A DNA stretch of 38,529 bases from a virus. The notes beneath the pieces are model-generated. The model was not told the DNA's origin and searched no databases. It worked only from the letters and a program-made list of their open reading frames with translations. The translations under genes were made by a program, and so were the position numbers. Shown in pieces: positions 7,915 through 16,537 of the stretch; the stretch's first letter is position 1, and every line of letters starts with the position of its first letter. The DNA is taken from IMG/VR virus record IMGVR_UViG_3300025141_016741, positions 1-38,529 of that record; one strand, given 5' to 3'.

Positions 7915-8831
7915 TGAGAATACACTTTTCAAATGTTAACTTTTCTTCTAATACAGGCCCAAACTCTTTCGGATCTAGGCTTGCACAGGAGTTAACAATA
8001 CAGGGTCACGATATTGTAGAGGCAGACAAACCTTATGATGCTTTCTTAATCTTTATAGAGCCATCCTCTAATCCTTATCCTGGTGCCAGAGTGGTTCAAA
8101 GGTTAGATGGTATTTGGTTCAAACCAGAAGAGTTTCATACCCACAACAAAATGATTAAGTGGGCTTATGATAATAGCGATTTTGTAGTTTGGCAAACAGA
8201 ATTTGACAAGAAAATGACGACCAAGCACTGGGGTGAAAGAAAGGGTAAAGTGATTCATAACGGCATAGATCTAAATGAGTATGCTGTAACAGATAAAAGT
8301 CTTCACGAAATCAGGCGTGATTATGATAAGGTTTTTGTTTGCTCTTCAAACTGGCATAGACAAAAAAGACTCAAAGAAAATACAGAGTTATTTTTTGAAA
8401 TTAAGAAAAAACACCCAAATGCTTGTTTGATAGTAATGGGAAACTCCCCTGATTTTACTGTAGAGCACAAAGATGTTTTCTATACAGGCGCAATCCCTCA
8501 TGATTTGTGTTTAGAAGTTTTTGCTATGGCAGACTGGATGATACATTTGGCGTGGCTAGATCATTGCCCAAATGTAGTGGTTGAATCAATATCACAAAAA
8601 TGTCCCGTTATATGCTCTAGCTCTGGTGGGACACAAGAAATAGTAAAAGGGAACGGTCTAGTCTTACCAGAGAATAAAATTTATAATTTTGAGCTTCTAG
8701 ACTATGATAAACCATACGAGTTATCTGTAGTACCTCTGGAGCTTCCTAACATTCAAGTTGATAATTCCTACCTGGATATCAAACAAGTAGCACAGAAGTA
8801 CATCAGAGTTTTGGAGAAGACAACACCATGA
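7914..8831 (+). CDS. GT-B glycosyltransferase (family 4-like)
   Basis: A 305-residue glycosyltransferase. The opening MRIHFSNVNFSSNTGPNSF has the first strand and the serine/glycine loop of GT-B enzymes. VIHNGIDLNEY is the family 4 linker sequence between the two domains. FVCSSNWHRQKRLKEN starts the donor domain with a K/R set that binds phosphate, and LDHCPNVVVESISQKCPVI is the D-x7-E donor site, followed by SSSGGTQEIV. The start ATG overlaps the upstream TGA as TGATG, and the end overlaps the next start as ATGA. The order FAD enzyme, GT, GT suggests consecutive sugar additions to one glycan. Confidence 0.8.
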   Translation: MRIHFSNVNFSSNTGPNSFGSRLAQELTIQGHDIVEADKPYDAFLIFIEPSSNPYPGARVVQRLDGIWFKPEEFHTHNKMIKWAYDNSDFVVWQTEFDKKMTTKHWGERKGKVIHNGIDLNEYAVTDKSLHEIRRDYDKVFVCSSNWHRQKRLKENTELFFEIKKKHPNACLIVMGNSPDFTVEHKDVFYTGAIPHDLCLEVFAMADWMIHLAWLDHCPNVVVESISQKCPVICSSSGGTQEIVKGNGLVLPENKIYNFELLDYDKPYELSVVPLELPNIQVDNSYLDIKQVAQKYIRVLEKTTP

Positions 8832-9769
8832 GTATTTTTATATTAGCACCAAATGAAAACTGGATTTGTGATAGATTCGTTGAAGAATGGAAAAACACTA
8901 ACCCATTGTCAACAACAGAAAATATCTATGAGTCTTCTATAGTATGGCTTTTAGCTGACTGGTGTTGGAATCAAGTTCCGGAAGAAGTTTTATCCACAAA
9001 AAAAGTTGTAGTCTCTGTTCATCACATTACGCCTGATAAGTTTGGAGATGTTGAAAAAGATGACTTCGAAAACAGAGACAAATATGTGGATCTTTATCAT
9101 GTTCCATGCGAAAAAACAAAAGAACAAATAACACCCTATACAAAAAAACCTATATGGGTGCAACCCTTTTGGGTAAATGATAAACTGTGGTTTGAAACAA
9201 GCAAAGAAGAAAAGACTGAGCTTAGAAAAAAGATGGGCTTAGATGATTCACATATTCTAATAGGATCTTTTCAGAGAGACACAGAAGGCCATGATCTAAT
9301 CAGTCCAAAATTAGAAAAAGGACCTGATTTATTTTGTGATGCTGTTGAAGAACTCAGCAAACATTATCAGGAGCAAGGAAAAGAAGTAAGAGTTTTTTTA
9401 GCAGGTTGGAGACGTCAATATGTTATGAAAAGATTGGATGAAGCTAACATAAAATACTATTATGCAGAGCTACCACCATTTGAATTAGTCAACAAGTTAT
9501 ACAATGCTTTAGACTTGTACATTGTTGCTGCTCGTTATGAAGGCGGGCCGCAAGCTATTGTTGAGTGTGCGCTAACAAAAACACCAATCGTTTCAACAGA
9601 CGTTGGTTTATCAAGTGATTTCCTTCCTCCTCATTCTTTGTTCGAGCCAGGTAGAATTTTAGATGTCAAGCCAGACGTTGATTATGCTTATGATAAAGTA
9701 CAAGAAATAGTAATGCCTGTAGGTTTTATCCCGTTTGTTAAAGCTTTTAAAGACCTAGGAGTAGAATAG
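8828..9769 (+). CDS. GT-B glycosyltransferase (family 4-like)
   Basis: A 313-residue glycosyltransferase. The clearest feature is the donor-site E-x7-E in ARYEGGPQAIVECALTKTP near residues 236-254, followed by VSTDVGLSSDF. VSVHHITPDKFGD in the N-terminal half is the family strand with a His pair, as found in GT4 relatives, and ILIGSFQRDTEG is the first strand of the donor domain. There is no membrane segment. It is tightly linked to the previous GT (4-base overlap) and ends in TAGTG, where the cupin gene begins. Donor and acceptor not determined. Confidence 0.8.
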   Translation: MSIFILAPNENWICDRFVEEWKNTNPLSTTENIYESSIVWLLADWCWNQVPEEVLSTKKVVVSVHHITPDKFGDVEKDDFENRDKYVDLYHVPCEKTKEQITPYTKKPIWVQPFWVNDKLWFETSKEEKTELRKKMGLDDSHILIGSFQRDTEGHDLISPKLEKGPDLFCDAVEELSKHYQEQGKEVRVFLAGWRRQYVMKRLDEANIKYYYAELPPFELVNKLYNALDLYIVAARYEGGPQAIVECALTKTPIVSTDVGLSSDFLPPHSLFEPGRILDVKPDVDYAYDKVQEIVMPVGFIPFVKAFKDLGVE

Positions 9770-10149
9770 TGAGCAGTGAAAACAAAGAAAATAGTGCAGC
9801 AGAACCCATAAAGTTTGTTCCAAAAGGTTGGGGATTCGAGAAGTGGATTGTAAACTGTGAAGAATACTGTGGAAAACTTCTATACTTCGCAAAAGGAAAG
9901 CGGTGCTCATGGCACCATCATAAACTGAAAGATGAAGTCTTCTTCATACAGTCAGGAAAAATCCTGGTAAAGTTCTCTGACTATGATGACATTGATCTCG
10001 CAGAAGAAAAGATTCTGTCCAAGGGCGACAAGTTTCATGTATACAGAGGACTCAGGCATCAAATGATAGCTCTAGAAGATACTGAGCTTTTTGAGTTTTC
10101 GACGCAGCACTTTGACAGTGATAGTCATCGAATCATAAAAGGGGATTAA
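9769..10149 (+). CDS. Cupin protein (mannose-6-phosphate isomerase/dTDP-sugar epimerase-like fold)
   Basis: A 126-residue single-domain cupin. GKRCSWHHHKLKDEVFFIQSG is the first cupin motif: a His triplet, then a Glu, then the glycine turn. FHVYRGLRHQMIALED is the second, with its own His. These residues would bind one metal ion. Small cupins in nucleotide-sugar clusters act as epimerases or isomerases, or as regulators of them, but this one lacks the size and residues of RmlC. The GTG start shares a G with the upstream TAG; a helix-free N-terminal tail of about 15 residues precedes the fold. Confidence 0.75.
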   Translation: MSSENKENSAAEPIKFVPKGWGFEKWIVNCEEYCGKLLYFAKGKRCSWHHHKLKDEVFFIQSGKILVKFSDYDDIDLAEEKILSKGDKFHVYRGLRHQMIALEDTELFEFSTQHFDSDSHRIIKGD

Positions 10150-10159
10150 AACAAAAGTT

Positions 10160-11146
10160 ATGCACAATTCAGATGCAAGAATTATCAAAAGAATAAAAGC
10201 AGTTCTAGATGTTAAAGGTAAAGCTTATAAAGAACAATTAGAAAAGTCAAAAGAAGACTTTTATGAATACTGTATGCCTGGGTCTGTTAATAATTGGCAG
10301 CATCCGCAAAAACCTCCGACACAAGCATCTTTAGCTTTAGTCGCAAACGAAATAAATCCTGAAAGAATTTTAGACTTTGGCACAGGTTTGACTGCTTATA
10401 CTTTTCTCAAACATACAAAGTCAAGTGTGCTATCTATTGATAATTCTTTTGTTTGGCTTCTTCGTTTAAGAACATGGCTAAAAAACAAAAACTTGAGCAC
10501 AAGTGGACTGACTTTTTTCGAATCAGCTGATCAAGGACATGTCTATAATTTAGAAAATGACATTCATCCGGCCACGAAAAGCGTAGGGATGTCAGGATTT
10601 TTATATCACACACCTCTAAACCTCGACAAAGAGACATTTTCATGGGATTCTATGATTTACGAAGAGCCGTCACATATTCAATCGATTACAAACTGGAAAA
10701 GTGTTTATTCTGATAGTCAATGGGCAGAAATGCCAGAAAGAGAAAAGCTAGACCAGTGCAGAACTGCCAGGTTTTTAGGGTATGTTAGAGATAATGGTGT
10801 GTATTGCTTAGACGCTTCTGGATATGATAGCAAGTCAATTTCCGAAATAGGAAAATTTTCATTTATTCAGTTTGATTTTGGGCATATGTGGTCTAGGTTG
10901 GCATATCTTCAGTGTGCTATTTCTATGCTAGATCGAAGCAAACCTTCTGTTATAAACATTGATGATTTGCACAAAAAAGACGTATTTTTTGATAACAAAA
11001 CGTATCTAGACATGGCAACAGATGCCATTTCTTCTGCAGGAGGAGTTTGGTTGCATTGTGAAGATGCGACGACTGACTTTCAAGGCGGATATTCAGACTT
11101 TGCATATTTCCCCTCTAGAAGAAAAGAAAAAAAAGGAACAGAATGA
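10160..11146 (+). CDS. SAM-dependent methyltransferase-like protein
   Basis: A 328-residue protein. RILDFGTGLTAYTFLK around residues 74-89 matches motif I of class I methyltransferases (strand plus DFGTG glycine loop), and VLSIDNSFVWLLRLRTWL is the expected next strand with an acidic end and helix. Later strands GVYCLDASGY and SVINIDDLHK fit strands of the fold. About 60 residues precede the domain. The sequence lacks a clean, well-known substrate motif, so methyl transfer to sugar is a context-based guess. It follows the cupin after 10 bases and overlaps the SDR gene by ATGA. Confidence 0.55.
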   Translation: MHNSDARIIKRIKAVLDVKGKAYKEQLEKSKEDFYEYCMPGSVNNWQHPQKPPTQASLALVANEINPERILDFGTGLTAYTFLKHTKSSVLSIDNSFVWLLRLRTWLKNKNLSTSGLTFFESADQGHVYNLENDIHPATKSVGMSGFLYHTPLNLDKETFSWDSMIYEEPSHIQSITNWKSVYSDSQWAEMPEREKLDQCRTARFLGYVRDNGVYCLDASGYDSKSISEIGKFSFIQFDFGHMWSRLAYLQCAISMLDRSKPSVINIDDLHKKDVFFDNKTYLDMATDAISSAGGVWLHCEDATTDFQGGYSDFAYFPSRRKEKKGTE

Positions 11147-12207
11147 AAGTAATTGTAACAGGCGCTGGTGGGCTAATAGGAAGTCAGGCTAGTAATCATT
11201 ATTTGTCTCATGGGCATGAAGTCTACGGTGTAGAAAATAATATGCGTAGCTTGTTTTTTGGGAAAAAGGGCGACGTAACTAAGACACTTCAAAGTGTAAG
11301 CTCTCATTCAAATTTTACTCACATAGATGTTGATATTAGAGATAGAGGTGCAATAGAAAGTGCTATTTCCAGAACTAAACCAGATGTCATTATACATACA
11401 GCTGCCCAGCCTTCACATGACAAGGCTGCAGATATACCCTACTTAGACTTTGAAACTAATGCCGTAGGAACTTTAAATTTACTAGAATCAACCAGACAAC
11501 ACGCGCCTGGTTGTGTTTTTATCCACGTTAGCACTAATAAGGTTTATGGAGATGCCCCTAACAATCTTCCAATAGTGGAAAAAGATACACGATATGACTT
11601 TGACGAAAGGCTTATTGCAAACTATACCGGCGCATCATACTCAGGAATTAGCGAAAAGTTTTCAATTGATAATTCAATGCACTCTTTGTTCGGGGCATCA
11701 AAACTGGCAGCTGATGTTTTAGCTCAAGAGTACGGCAAGTATTTTGAAATGAACGTAGGCATCTTTAGAGGGGGATGTTTAACCGGCCCACAGCATGCAG
11801 GTGTAGAGCTTCACGGCTTCCTTTCTTATATCGTTCAGTGTGCTCTCCGCGGCAATCATTACAATATTTTTGGCTACAAAGGAAAACAAGTTAGAGATCA
11901 AATTCACTGCTCAGATGTGATTTCTTGTTTTGATAGGTTTGTGGAAGATCCGAAAATGGGTGAAGTTTACAATCTTGGCGGCGGCAGAGAAAATGCAGCA
12001 TCAGTCTTAGAAGTTGTCGACATGATAGAAGATATATCAGGTAAAAGATTGAATTTTACGCTAACAGATACTGCTAGAAAAGGAGATCATATTTGCTATA
12101 TGACAGATATGAGAAAATACTCTGAGCACTACACAGGTTGGGAAAAAACTTATTCTTTAAAAGATATAATTGAGGAAATGGTAGATAGGGAGGAAAAAAA
12201 TGTCTGA
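11143..12207 (+). CDS. NAD-dependent SDR epimerase, CDP-paratose 2-epimerase-like
   Basis: A 354-residue extended short-chain dehydrogenase. VIVTGAGGLIGSQASNHYL is the TGxxGxxG NAD loop, and VFIHVSTNKVYGDAPNN holds the active-site Ser/Thr strand. HSLFGASKLAADVLAQEYG is the catalytic segment, with Phe where most family members have Tyr; the same HS-x-FGASK form is, as I recall, usual in this CDP-paratose/tyvelose-epimerase-like group. FRGGCLTGPQHAGVELHGF and YKGKQVRDQIH are further hallmarks of the group. Such enzymes epimerise CDP-paratose to CDP-tyvelose, but the group is broader and no CDP-hexose synthesis genes are visible here. It overlaps neighbours on both sides. Confidence 0.75.
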   Translation: MKVIVTGAGGLIGSQASNHYLSHGHEVYGVENNMRSLFFGKKGDVTKTLQSVSSHSNFTHIDVDIRDRGAIESAISRTKPDVIIHTAAQPSHDKAADIPYLDFETNAVGTLNLLESTRQHAPGCVFIHVSTNKVYGDAPNNLPIVEKDTRYDFDERLIANYTGASYSGISEKFSIDNSMHSLFGASKLAADVLAQEYGKYFEMNVGIFRGGCLTGPQHAGVELHGFLSYIVQCALRGNHYNIFGYKGKQVRDQIHCSDVISCFDRFVEDPKMGEVYNLGGGRENAASVLEVVDMIEDISGKRLNFTLTDTARKGDHICYMTDMRKYSEHYTGWEKTYSLKDIIEEMVDREEKNV

Positions 12208-13171
12208 GTATCCGCTGATAACGTTTGGGTTTGTCAATTGCAACCGGCTTTTTTATTTAAAGAGCTGTGTCGAAAGTCTGCTAATATGCACTGAAGATTA
12301 TCCAAATAGAGAATTTATTGTAGTAGACAATCACAGTCTAGAAGAGGGAACAGATGAATATCTTAGTGATCTCGAAGAAAGAGGCTTCAAGATCATTAAA
12401 AAGACAAAAAGAGACCCAAAAAATGAATTTGCAATAGGGCTCAATGATATCGTTAGAGAAGCAAAAGGCGAATTTGTTTTTCCTTTGCAGGGGGACATGC
12501 AGTTTATTCTAAAAGGCAGCTGGCTAAAAGAATATGTTGATCTTTACCGAAAGTATCCTGAAAATATAGGATGCATAACGCTAGACGCACAGAGGGGCGT
12601 TACGCTAGCCGGATCGCAACTAGGAATTGTTGAGTCTGATTCAAAAATGAATTTTTTTGTTGATTACGGCCGGCCGCCAACATGCGGAGCGGGTGATGTA
12701 ATGTATTCCAGAAAAACTCTAGAGAAAATGGGTCCGTGGAATGAAAAAAATCATCAACACGAGTATGAAGGGGACAGTGAAACAAACATGCTCAATAGAG
12801 TAAAAGAGATTCAGCTAAAAGCAGAAATAAACTGGTTCCAGATAATGCCGTCATTTCCAGTTGCAGTAGCAACCTACACAGATGACAGAGGGACTAATGC
12901 AAGAATAAGAGGAAGCAATAGATACGGAGACTATTGGGAAGCTAAAGAAAACAATTTGTACTACAGCCTAGTTGATTTTATCAAAGTAGACGTTGAGTCA
13001 CTTACCCCTTATAGCATAGAAACAGTAGCCAAGCCAATTGGCTGGAAAGCCCCAATTGATCATAATGGAGTTTGGAGGAAAAATCCCATAAGACCAGAGA
13101 CAGCATCGAAAGATGAGTACACTGTTCTCCCTTATAAAGATAGCGATTTTGTGGGTGAAAATGAGAGTTGA
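12200..13171 (+). CDS. Family 2 (GT-A) glycosyltransferase
   Basis: A 323-residue GT2 enzyme. ITFGFVNCNRLFYLKSCVES is the first strand and helix, and FIVVDNHSLEEGTDEYL is the next strand with its acidic residue. FVFPLQGDMQFIL carries the DXD-like site in the form GDM, so the metal-binding pair differs from the canonical form. GAGDVMYSRKTLEKMGPWNE is the acceptor-side segment, and the GDSETNM segment carries the likely catalytic acidic residues. The start is supported by a strong GGGAGG ribosome-binding site inside the end of the previous gene (8-base overlap). The C-terminal 70 residues are extra compared with minimal GT2 domains. Confidence 0.75.
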   Translation: MSEYPLITFGFVNCNRLFYLKSCVESLLICTEDYPNREFIVVDNHSLEEGTDEYLSDLEERGFKIIKKTKRDPKNEFAIGLNDIVREAKGEFVFPLQGDMQFILKGSWLKEYVDLYRKYPENIGCITLDAQRGVTLAGSQLGIVESDSKMNFFVDYGRPPTCGAGDVMYSRKTLEKMGPWNEKNHQHEYEGDSETNMLNRVKEIQLKAEINWFQIMPSFPVAVATYTDDRGTNARIRGSNRYGDYWEAKENNLYYSLVDFIKVDVESLTPYSIETVAKPIGWKAPIDHNGVWRKNPIRPETASKDEYTVLPYKDSDFVGENES

Positions 13172-13206
13172 TTTTATTATTATTTCTCTAGCATAGAAGG
13201 AAAAAA

Positions 13207-14148
13207 GTGAAGATAACAGTAGTAGGATGCGGCAATATGGGAACTAATCACGCAAGAATTTTGCGTGACTTAGATTCTTTAGAGGCAATTGTGGAACAAA
13301 GCCCAACTCGAAGAAAACGTCTTCATGAGCTGGGCTACGGAAAATTTTTAAGAAGCAGTATAGAAGAGACTGAAAGTCATGGGTATGTAATTGCAACACC
13401 ATCAGCTTCCCATCGAAAGATATTAGAAAAAACTCTTCAAAAAACTAATTTTATTCTTTTGGAAAAGCCAGCGCTTCTTAACGAAAAAGAATATAAAAGT
13501 ATCCTTGAAAATTTTGACACATCTAAAATATGCGTCGGTCATATTGAAAGATTTAATCCTGCTGTTGAAAAAGCAAAAGAAGACTTTTCTAGCAGTATTT
13601 CGAGGTGTGAGTTCTTTAGATACTCTTCTAGGCCTAAGCAAATTAAAGACGTAGGTGTCTGGAAAGATTTGGGCGTCCACGATGTAGACCTTATGATTCA
13701 TTTTATGGGAATTCCAGAATCTGTAGCTTGTCATGCTGTAATGGACAACAATATAGACATATCTTTTCATGCAAATTTTGGATTTAGCGACGGAAAAAGT
13801 GCAGCTGTAAATGTAAGCTGGCTGTCTACAGCCAAAAGAAGAGAAGTTCAAATATACGGCTTAGACGGAGAAGCAAATGTAGATTTGCTTAAGCAGAAGA
13901 TCTCATTCCTCTCAGAGCACCAGCAAAGTTCTAAGCCGGACAATCACTTTTCTCCTACAGTCTCACAGTCTAAAATGATTTATGACATGGCAAGAGCTGA
14001 ACCTCTTCGTAGAGAGATTGAGCATTTCTTGAGAGTCGTCAAAGGAGAAGAAAAGCCGCTGATTTCTTTAGAACATGCACAGCTAGTAGAGAGCATAATC
14101 TCTAAATCTTATCAATCGTTTCGTCTAGGGAAAAGAATTGAAATATGA
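13207..14148 (+). CDS. Gfo/Idh/MocA dehydrogenase, GnnA-like
   Basis: A 313-residue oxidoreductase. ITVVGCGNMGTNHARIL is the glycine loop, FILLEKPALL is the EKP motif, and VGHIERFNPAVEKAKE is the catalytic-region signature seen in UDP-N-acetylglucosamine 3-dehydrogenase (GnnA)-type members, which oxidise C3 of UDP-GlcNAc before transamination. SWLSTAKRREVQIYG is the later strand of the C-terminal domain. The start is GTG at 13207, with GAAGG about 6 bases upstream. A 35-base gap precedes it, one of the larger in this block. With the DegT gene and the formyltransferase downstream, an amino-sugar route is inferred. Confidence 0.7.
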   Translation: MKITVVGCGNMGTNHARILRDLDSLEAIVEQSPTRRKRLHELGYGKFLRSSIEETESHGYVIATPSASHRKILEKTLQKTNFILLEKPALLNEKEYKSILENFDTSKICVGHIERFNPAVEKAKEDFSSSISRCEFFRYSSRPKQIKDVGVWKDLGVHDVDLMIHFMGIPESVACHAVMDNNIDISFHANFGFSDGKSAAVNVSWLSTAKRREVQIYGLDGEANVDLLKQKISFLSEHQQSSKPDNHFSPTVSQSKMIYDMARAEPLRREIEHFLRVVKGEEKPLISLEHAQLVESIISKSYQSFRLGKRIEI

Positions 14149-15224
14149 GAGTGCTTTTGACAGCAGCTGGAAGTCCGGGCTTTTTGACTTTATATAAGTC
14201 TTTTTCTTCCTACGAAAAAAATATAGATATTTTTGGGTGTGACTGCAATCCTAATTCATTTGGCTTAGCAGTGCTAAAAAATGGATTTTGTGTACCGACA
14301 GCATCGTCTACGAACTATATAGAAGAAATTGTTAGACTTTGCAAAGAAAACAAAATCGAAGTTCTAATACCTTGTTCTGATGAAGAAGTCCAAGTCATTG
14401 GCGAAAACATTGAGATATTCATTAGGGAAGATATTAGAGTTTTATCTAATACAGAAAGGCTGACAGATATTTTTAACAAGGAAAAATTTCTTCTCTCCGT
14501 AAGAAAAACTTTTCCTGAAATAGTTCCTGATTTTTTGGCAATTAGATCCTCTAAGGAATTTGAAGATGCATATTGTAAGCTTTCTAAGAAGCATAGCGTT
14601 TTATGTGTAAAGCCAGCCATGGCACATGGCAGTAGAGGGTTTCGAATTATTAGAGAATCTAATCTAAAAGATTTTTTCTCTAGCAAGCCAAATGCTAGAG
14701 AAATTTCTTATGAAGCGTTGCTTTATCTGCTGAGTCAAGAAGAAGAATTTCCAACATTGCTTCTAATGGAATACATGTCAGAAGACGAGTATAGCATCGA
14801 TTGTATAGACCTGAATAAAAGATTTGTTGCTGTGAGTCGAAGAAGAGATGTGATAAAAGATGGAATATGCTCAGCAGGTGAAGCAATTGAGAAAAGCGAT
14901 CTTCTTCATTACTGCAAAGAGCTCTATGATCACTTTAAAATAAAATATCATGCCAATTTTCAGTTTAGATATGACAAGAATAATCAAGCTAAAATTGTTG
15001 AACTAAACCCTAGATTTTCTGGTACAATGGAGCTTTGTCGAGGAGCAGGAGTCGATTTTGCATCTTTATCGATGAATAAGCTTTTAGAAATACCAGAAAA
15101 AGATTTGCCTCAAATACGCTGGGGTACAAAAATGCAAAGAGTTTGGCAAGAAGTATTTTTCCAAGGTGAAAAAACTTTTGTTTTAGAAAGTATAGGTAAA
15201 AATCTAGAGGAAATGAATGTCTAA
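14145..15224 (+). CDS. ATP-grasp ligase-like protein (carbamoyl-phosphate-synthase-type)
   Basis: A 359-residue protein of the ATP-grasp superfamily, which joins a carboxylate to an amine or other nucleophile with ATP. The N-terminal part is a Rossmann-like pre-ATP-grasp domain (MRVLLTAAGSPGFLTLYKSF). The ATP-grasp domain includes VLCVKPAMAHGSRGFRII with the Lys and glycine-rich lid, LLLMEYMSEDEYSIDCI, and VELNPRFSGTMELCRGAG with the Glu/Asn metal ligands. These features resemble carbamoyl-phosphate synthase-like ligases found in polysaccharide loci. Attaching an amino acid or acyl group to an amino sugar would fit the neighbours. It overlaps both the Gfo/Idh gene (ATGA) and the deacetylase gene (8 bases). 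Confidence 0.7.
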   Translation: MRVLLTAAGSPGFLTLYKSFSSYEKNIDIFGCDCNPNSFGLAVLKNGFCVPTASSTNYIEEIVRLCKENKIEVLIPCSDEEVQVIGENIEIFIREDIRVLSNTERLTDIFNKEKFLLSVRKTFPEIVPDFLAIRSSKEFEDAYCKLSKKHSVLCVKPAMAHGSRGFRIIRESNLKDFFSSKPNAREISYEALLYLLSQEEEFPTLLLMEYMSEDEYSIDCIDLNKRFVAVSRRRDVIKDGICSAGEAIEKSDLLHYCKELYDHFKIKYHANFQFRYDKNNQAKIVELNPRFSGTMELCRGAGVDFASLSMNKLLEIPEKDLPQIRWGTKMQRVWQEVFFQGEKTFVLESIGKNLEEMNV

Positions 15225-15831
15225 CTTTACCTTATCACACTACAAAGAGACCATATCTGATTTTCAACAAGCAGGTTATCAAACCACACTGCTGGACAAG
15301 CATGTCCAGGGAAATCAATTAGTTCTTGTACATGATGTAGACATCGATGTTTCTTTAGTTTTACCAATGGCTAAAATTGAAAAGTCTGTCGGCGCTGTTT
15401 CAACATATTTTTTTAGAATGGGAGCCAAAAACTACAATCTTTTCTCTAGAGAGACTATTAGAATTGTAAGAGAAATTAAAAACATGGGACATGATGTAGG
15501 GTATCATTATGAACCTCCCGTTTCAAATCATCTCGCAGCAGCCGACAGCGTTCAAAAAGTTATGTCTTTTTTTACAGAGCAGACGGGAATAGAATTGAAT
15601 TATTTCAACGTTCATGAGCCAGCAAGAACAGGAATTGACATGTCTTCTGTTTTACCTGAAAGAAACCGATGCTATAATTCTTTGTTCTTTAAAGACTTCA
15701 AATACATTAGCGATAGTAGCGCCAGATGGCGTGAGGGCTGTTTTTGTGGGCATGTAGAGGAGCACGAAAAATTGCTGGTTCTTACACATCCCTTTTGGTG
15801 GTATCCAAATTCCCCAACCGAAAACTACTAA
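15217..15831 (+). CDS. Polysaccharide deacetylase-like (carbohydrate esterase) protein
   Basis: A 204-residue protein. LVLVHDVDIDVSL near residues 31-43 replaces the TFDD motif with HDVD, the metal-binding start of the NodB-type fold. NMGHDVGYHYEP near 89-100 fits the second conserved metal-binding His segment. FNVHEPARTG and LVLTHPFWWYP are the C-terminal strand motifs. It is shorter and simpler than most NodB proteins and lacks a signal peptide, so it would act in the cytoplasm, on a nucleotide-sugar or a lipid-linked sugar rather than on the finished polymer. Overlap with the ATP-grasp gene suggests a joint step. Confidence 0.65.
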   Translation: MSNFTLSHYKETISDFQQAGYQTTLLDKHVQGNQLVLVHDVDIDVSLVLPMAKIEKSVGAVSTYFFRMGAKNYNLFSRETIRIVREIKNMGHDVGYHYEPPVSNHLAAADSVQKVMSFFTEQTGIELNYFNVHEPARTGIDMSSVLPERNRCYNSLFFKDFKYISDSSARWREGCFCGHVEEHEKLLVLTHPFWWYPNSPTENY

Positions 15832-15842
15832 AGGGAATAATA

Positions 15843-16535
15843 ATGAAAATCGGTGTTTTTGCTTATAACTTTGAGCACTGGAAAACGCAGCAAGGAATAA
15901 TAAATTTGTGTATGGCTGGTTATAAGCCATCTGTTATTTTTGCTGCAGATCCTGTCAAGCTATCTTTCTATAAATCAAAAATAAGAGTTTCTCCCAAAGA
16001 CCAGTTTTTGTGGCACCCAAGAAAAATAGCAGAGCATTACGGAATAGAATATAAAGTCGTTTCACATAATTCTCAAGAAACTGCAGATGCTGTGAAAGAG
16101 CACTCTTTAGATTTGGGAATAATTTTGGGGGCTAGAATACTAAAACCAGTCGCTTTCGAAGGATTTAGGCTGGGTGTTATTAACATGCATCCCGGAATAT
16201 TGCCTCAAAATAGAGGATTAGACAATCTAAAATGGGCAATCTTAAATGGATACGAGCAGGGCGTTACATCTCATCTAATAGATTCAAAAATCGATAGAGG
16301 GCTGCTAATAGAAAAGGAAACTATTAATGTGTATGCAGACGACACCTTAGTAGATCTTCACATTAGAATACAAAGCTTAGAGCAAAAATTAATGATAAGT
16401 TCTATTAGTAAATTAGAAAGAGAAGGGAAAGAAAGCCTAGCATCGCTACCAGAAGGAAACTATTACAAATCAGTCTCTCCAGACTTAGAAGAAATACTCA
16501 TGGAAAAATTTGAGACATACAAAAAGGAAAAGTAG
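15843..16535 (+). CDS. Formyltransferase-like (sugar N-formyltransferase type)
   Basis: A 230-residue protein with the methionyl-tRNA-formyltransferase-like N-terminal fold. The catalytic triad is in place: Asn114 and His116 in VINMHPGILPQNRG, and Asp147 in GVTSHLIDSKIDRG. Enzymes of this fold use N10-formyl-tetrahydrofolate, and in glycan clusters they formylate 3- or 4-amino sugars. LGIILGARIL is the strand leading to the folate site. The C-terminal domain of the tRNA enzyme is absent. I chose the ATG at 15843 after AGGGAATAATA; longer in-frame starts would run into the deacetylase frame. It precedes an aminotransferase, which fits amino-sugar formylation. Confidence 0.75.
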   Translation: MKIGVFAYNFEHWKTQQGIINLCMAGYKPSVIFAADPVKLSFYKSKIRVSPKDQFLWHPRKIAEHYGIEYKVVSHNSQETADAVKEHSLDLGIILGARILKPVAFEGFRLGVINMHPGILPQNRGLDNLKWAILNGYEQGVTSHLIDSKIDRGLLIEKETINVYADDTLVDLHIRIQSLEQKLMISSISKLEREGKESLASLPEGNYYKSVSPDLEEILMEKFETYKKEK

Positions 16536-16537
16536 AT

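Noticed and set aside
7434-7932. Reverse-strand open frames (up to about 163 codons) and others across the window
   Set aside because: All lie opposite well-supported + strand genes, have no recognised domain or ribosome-binding site, and can be explained as shadows of the codon bias.
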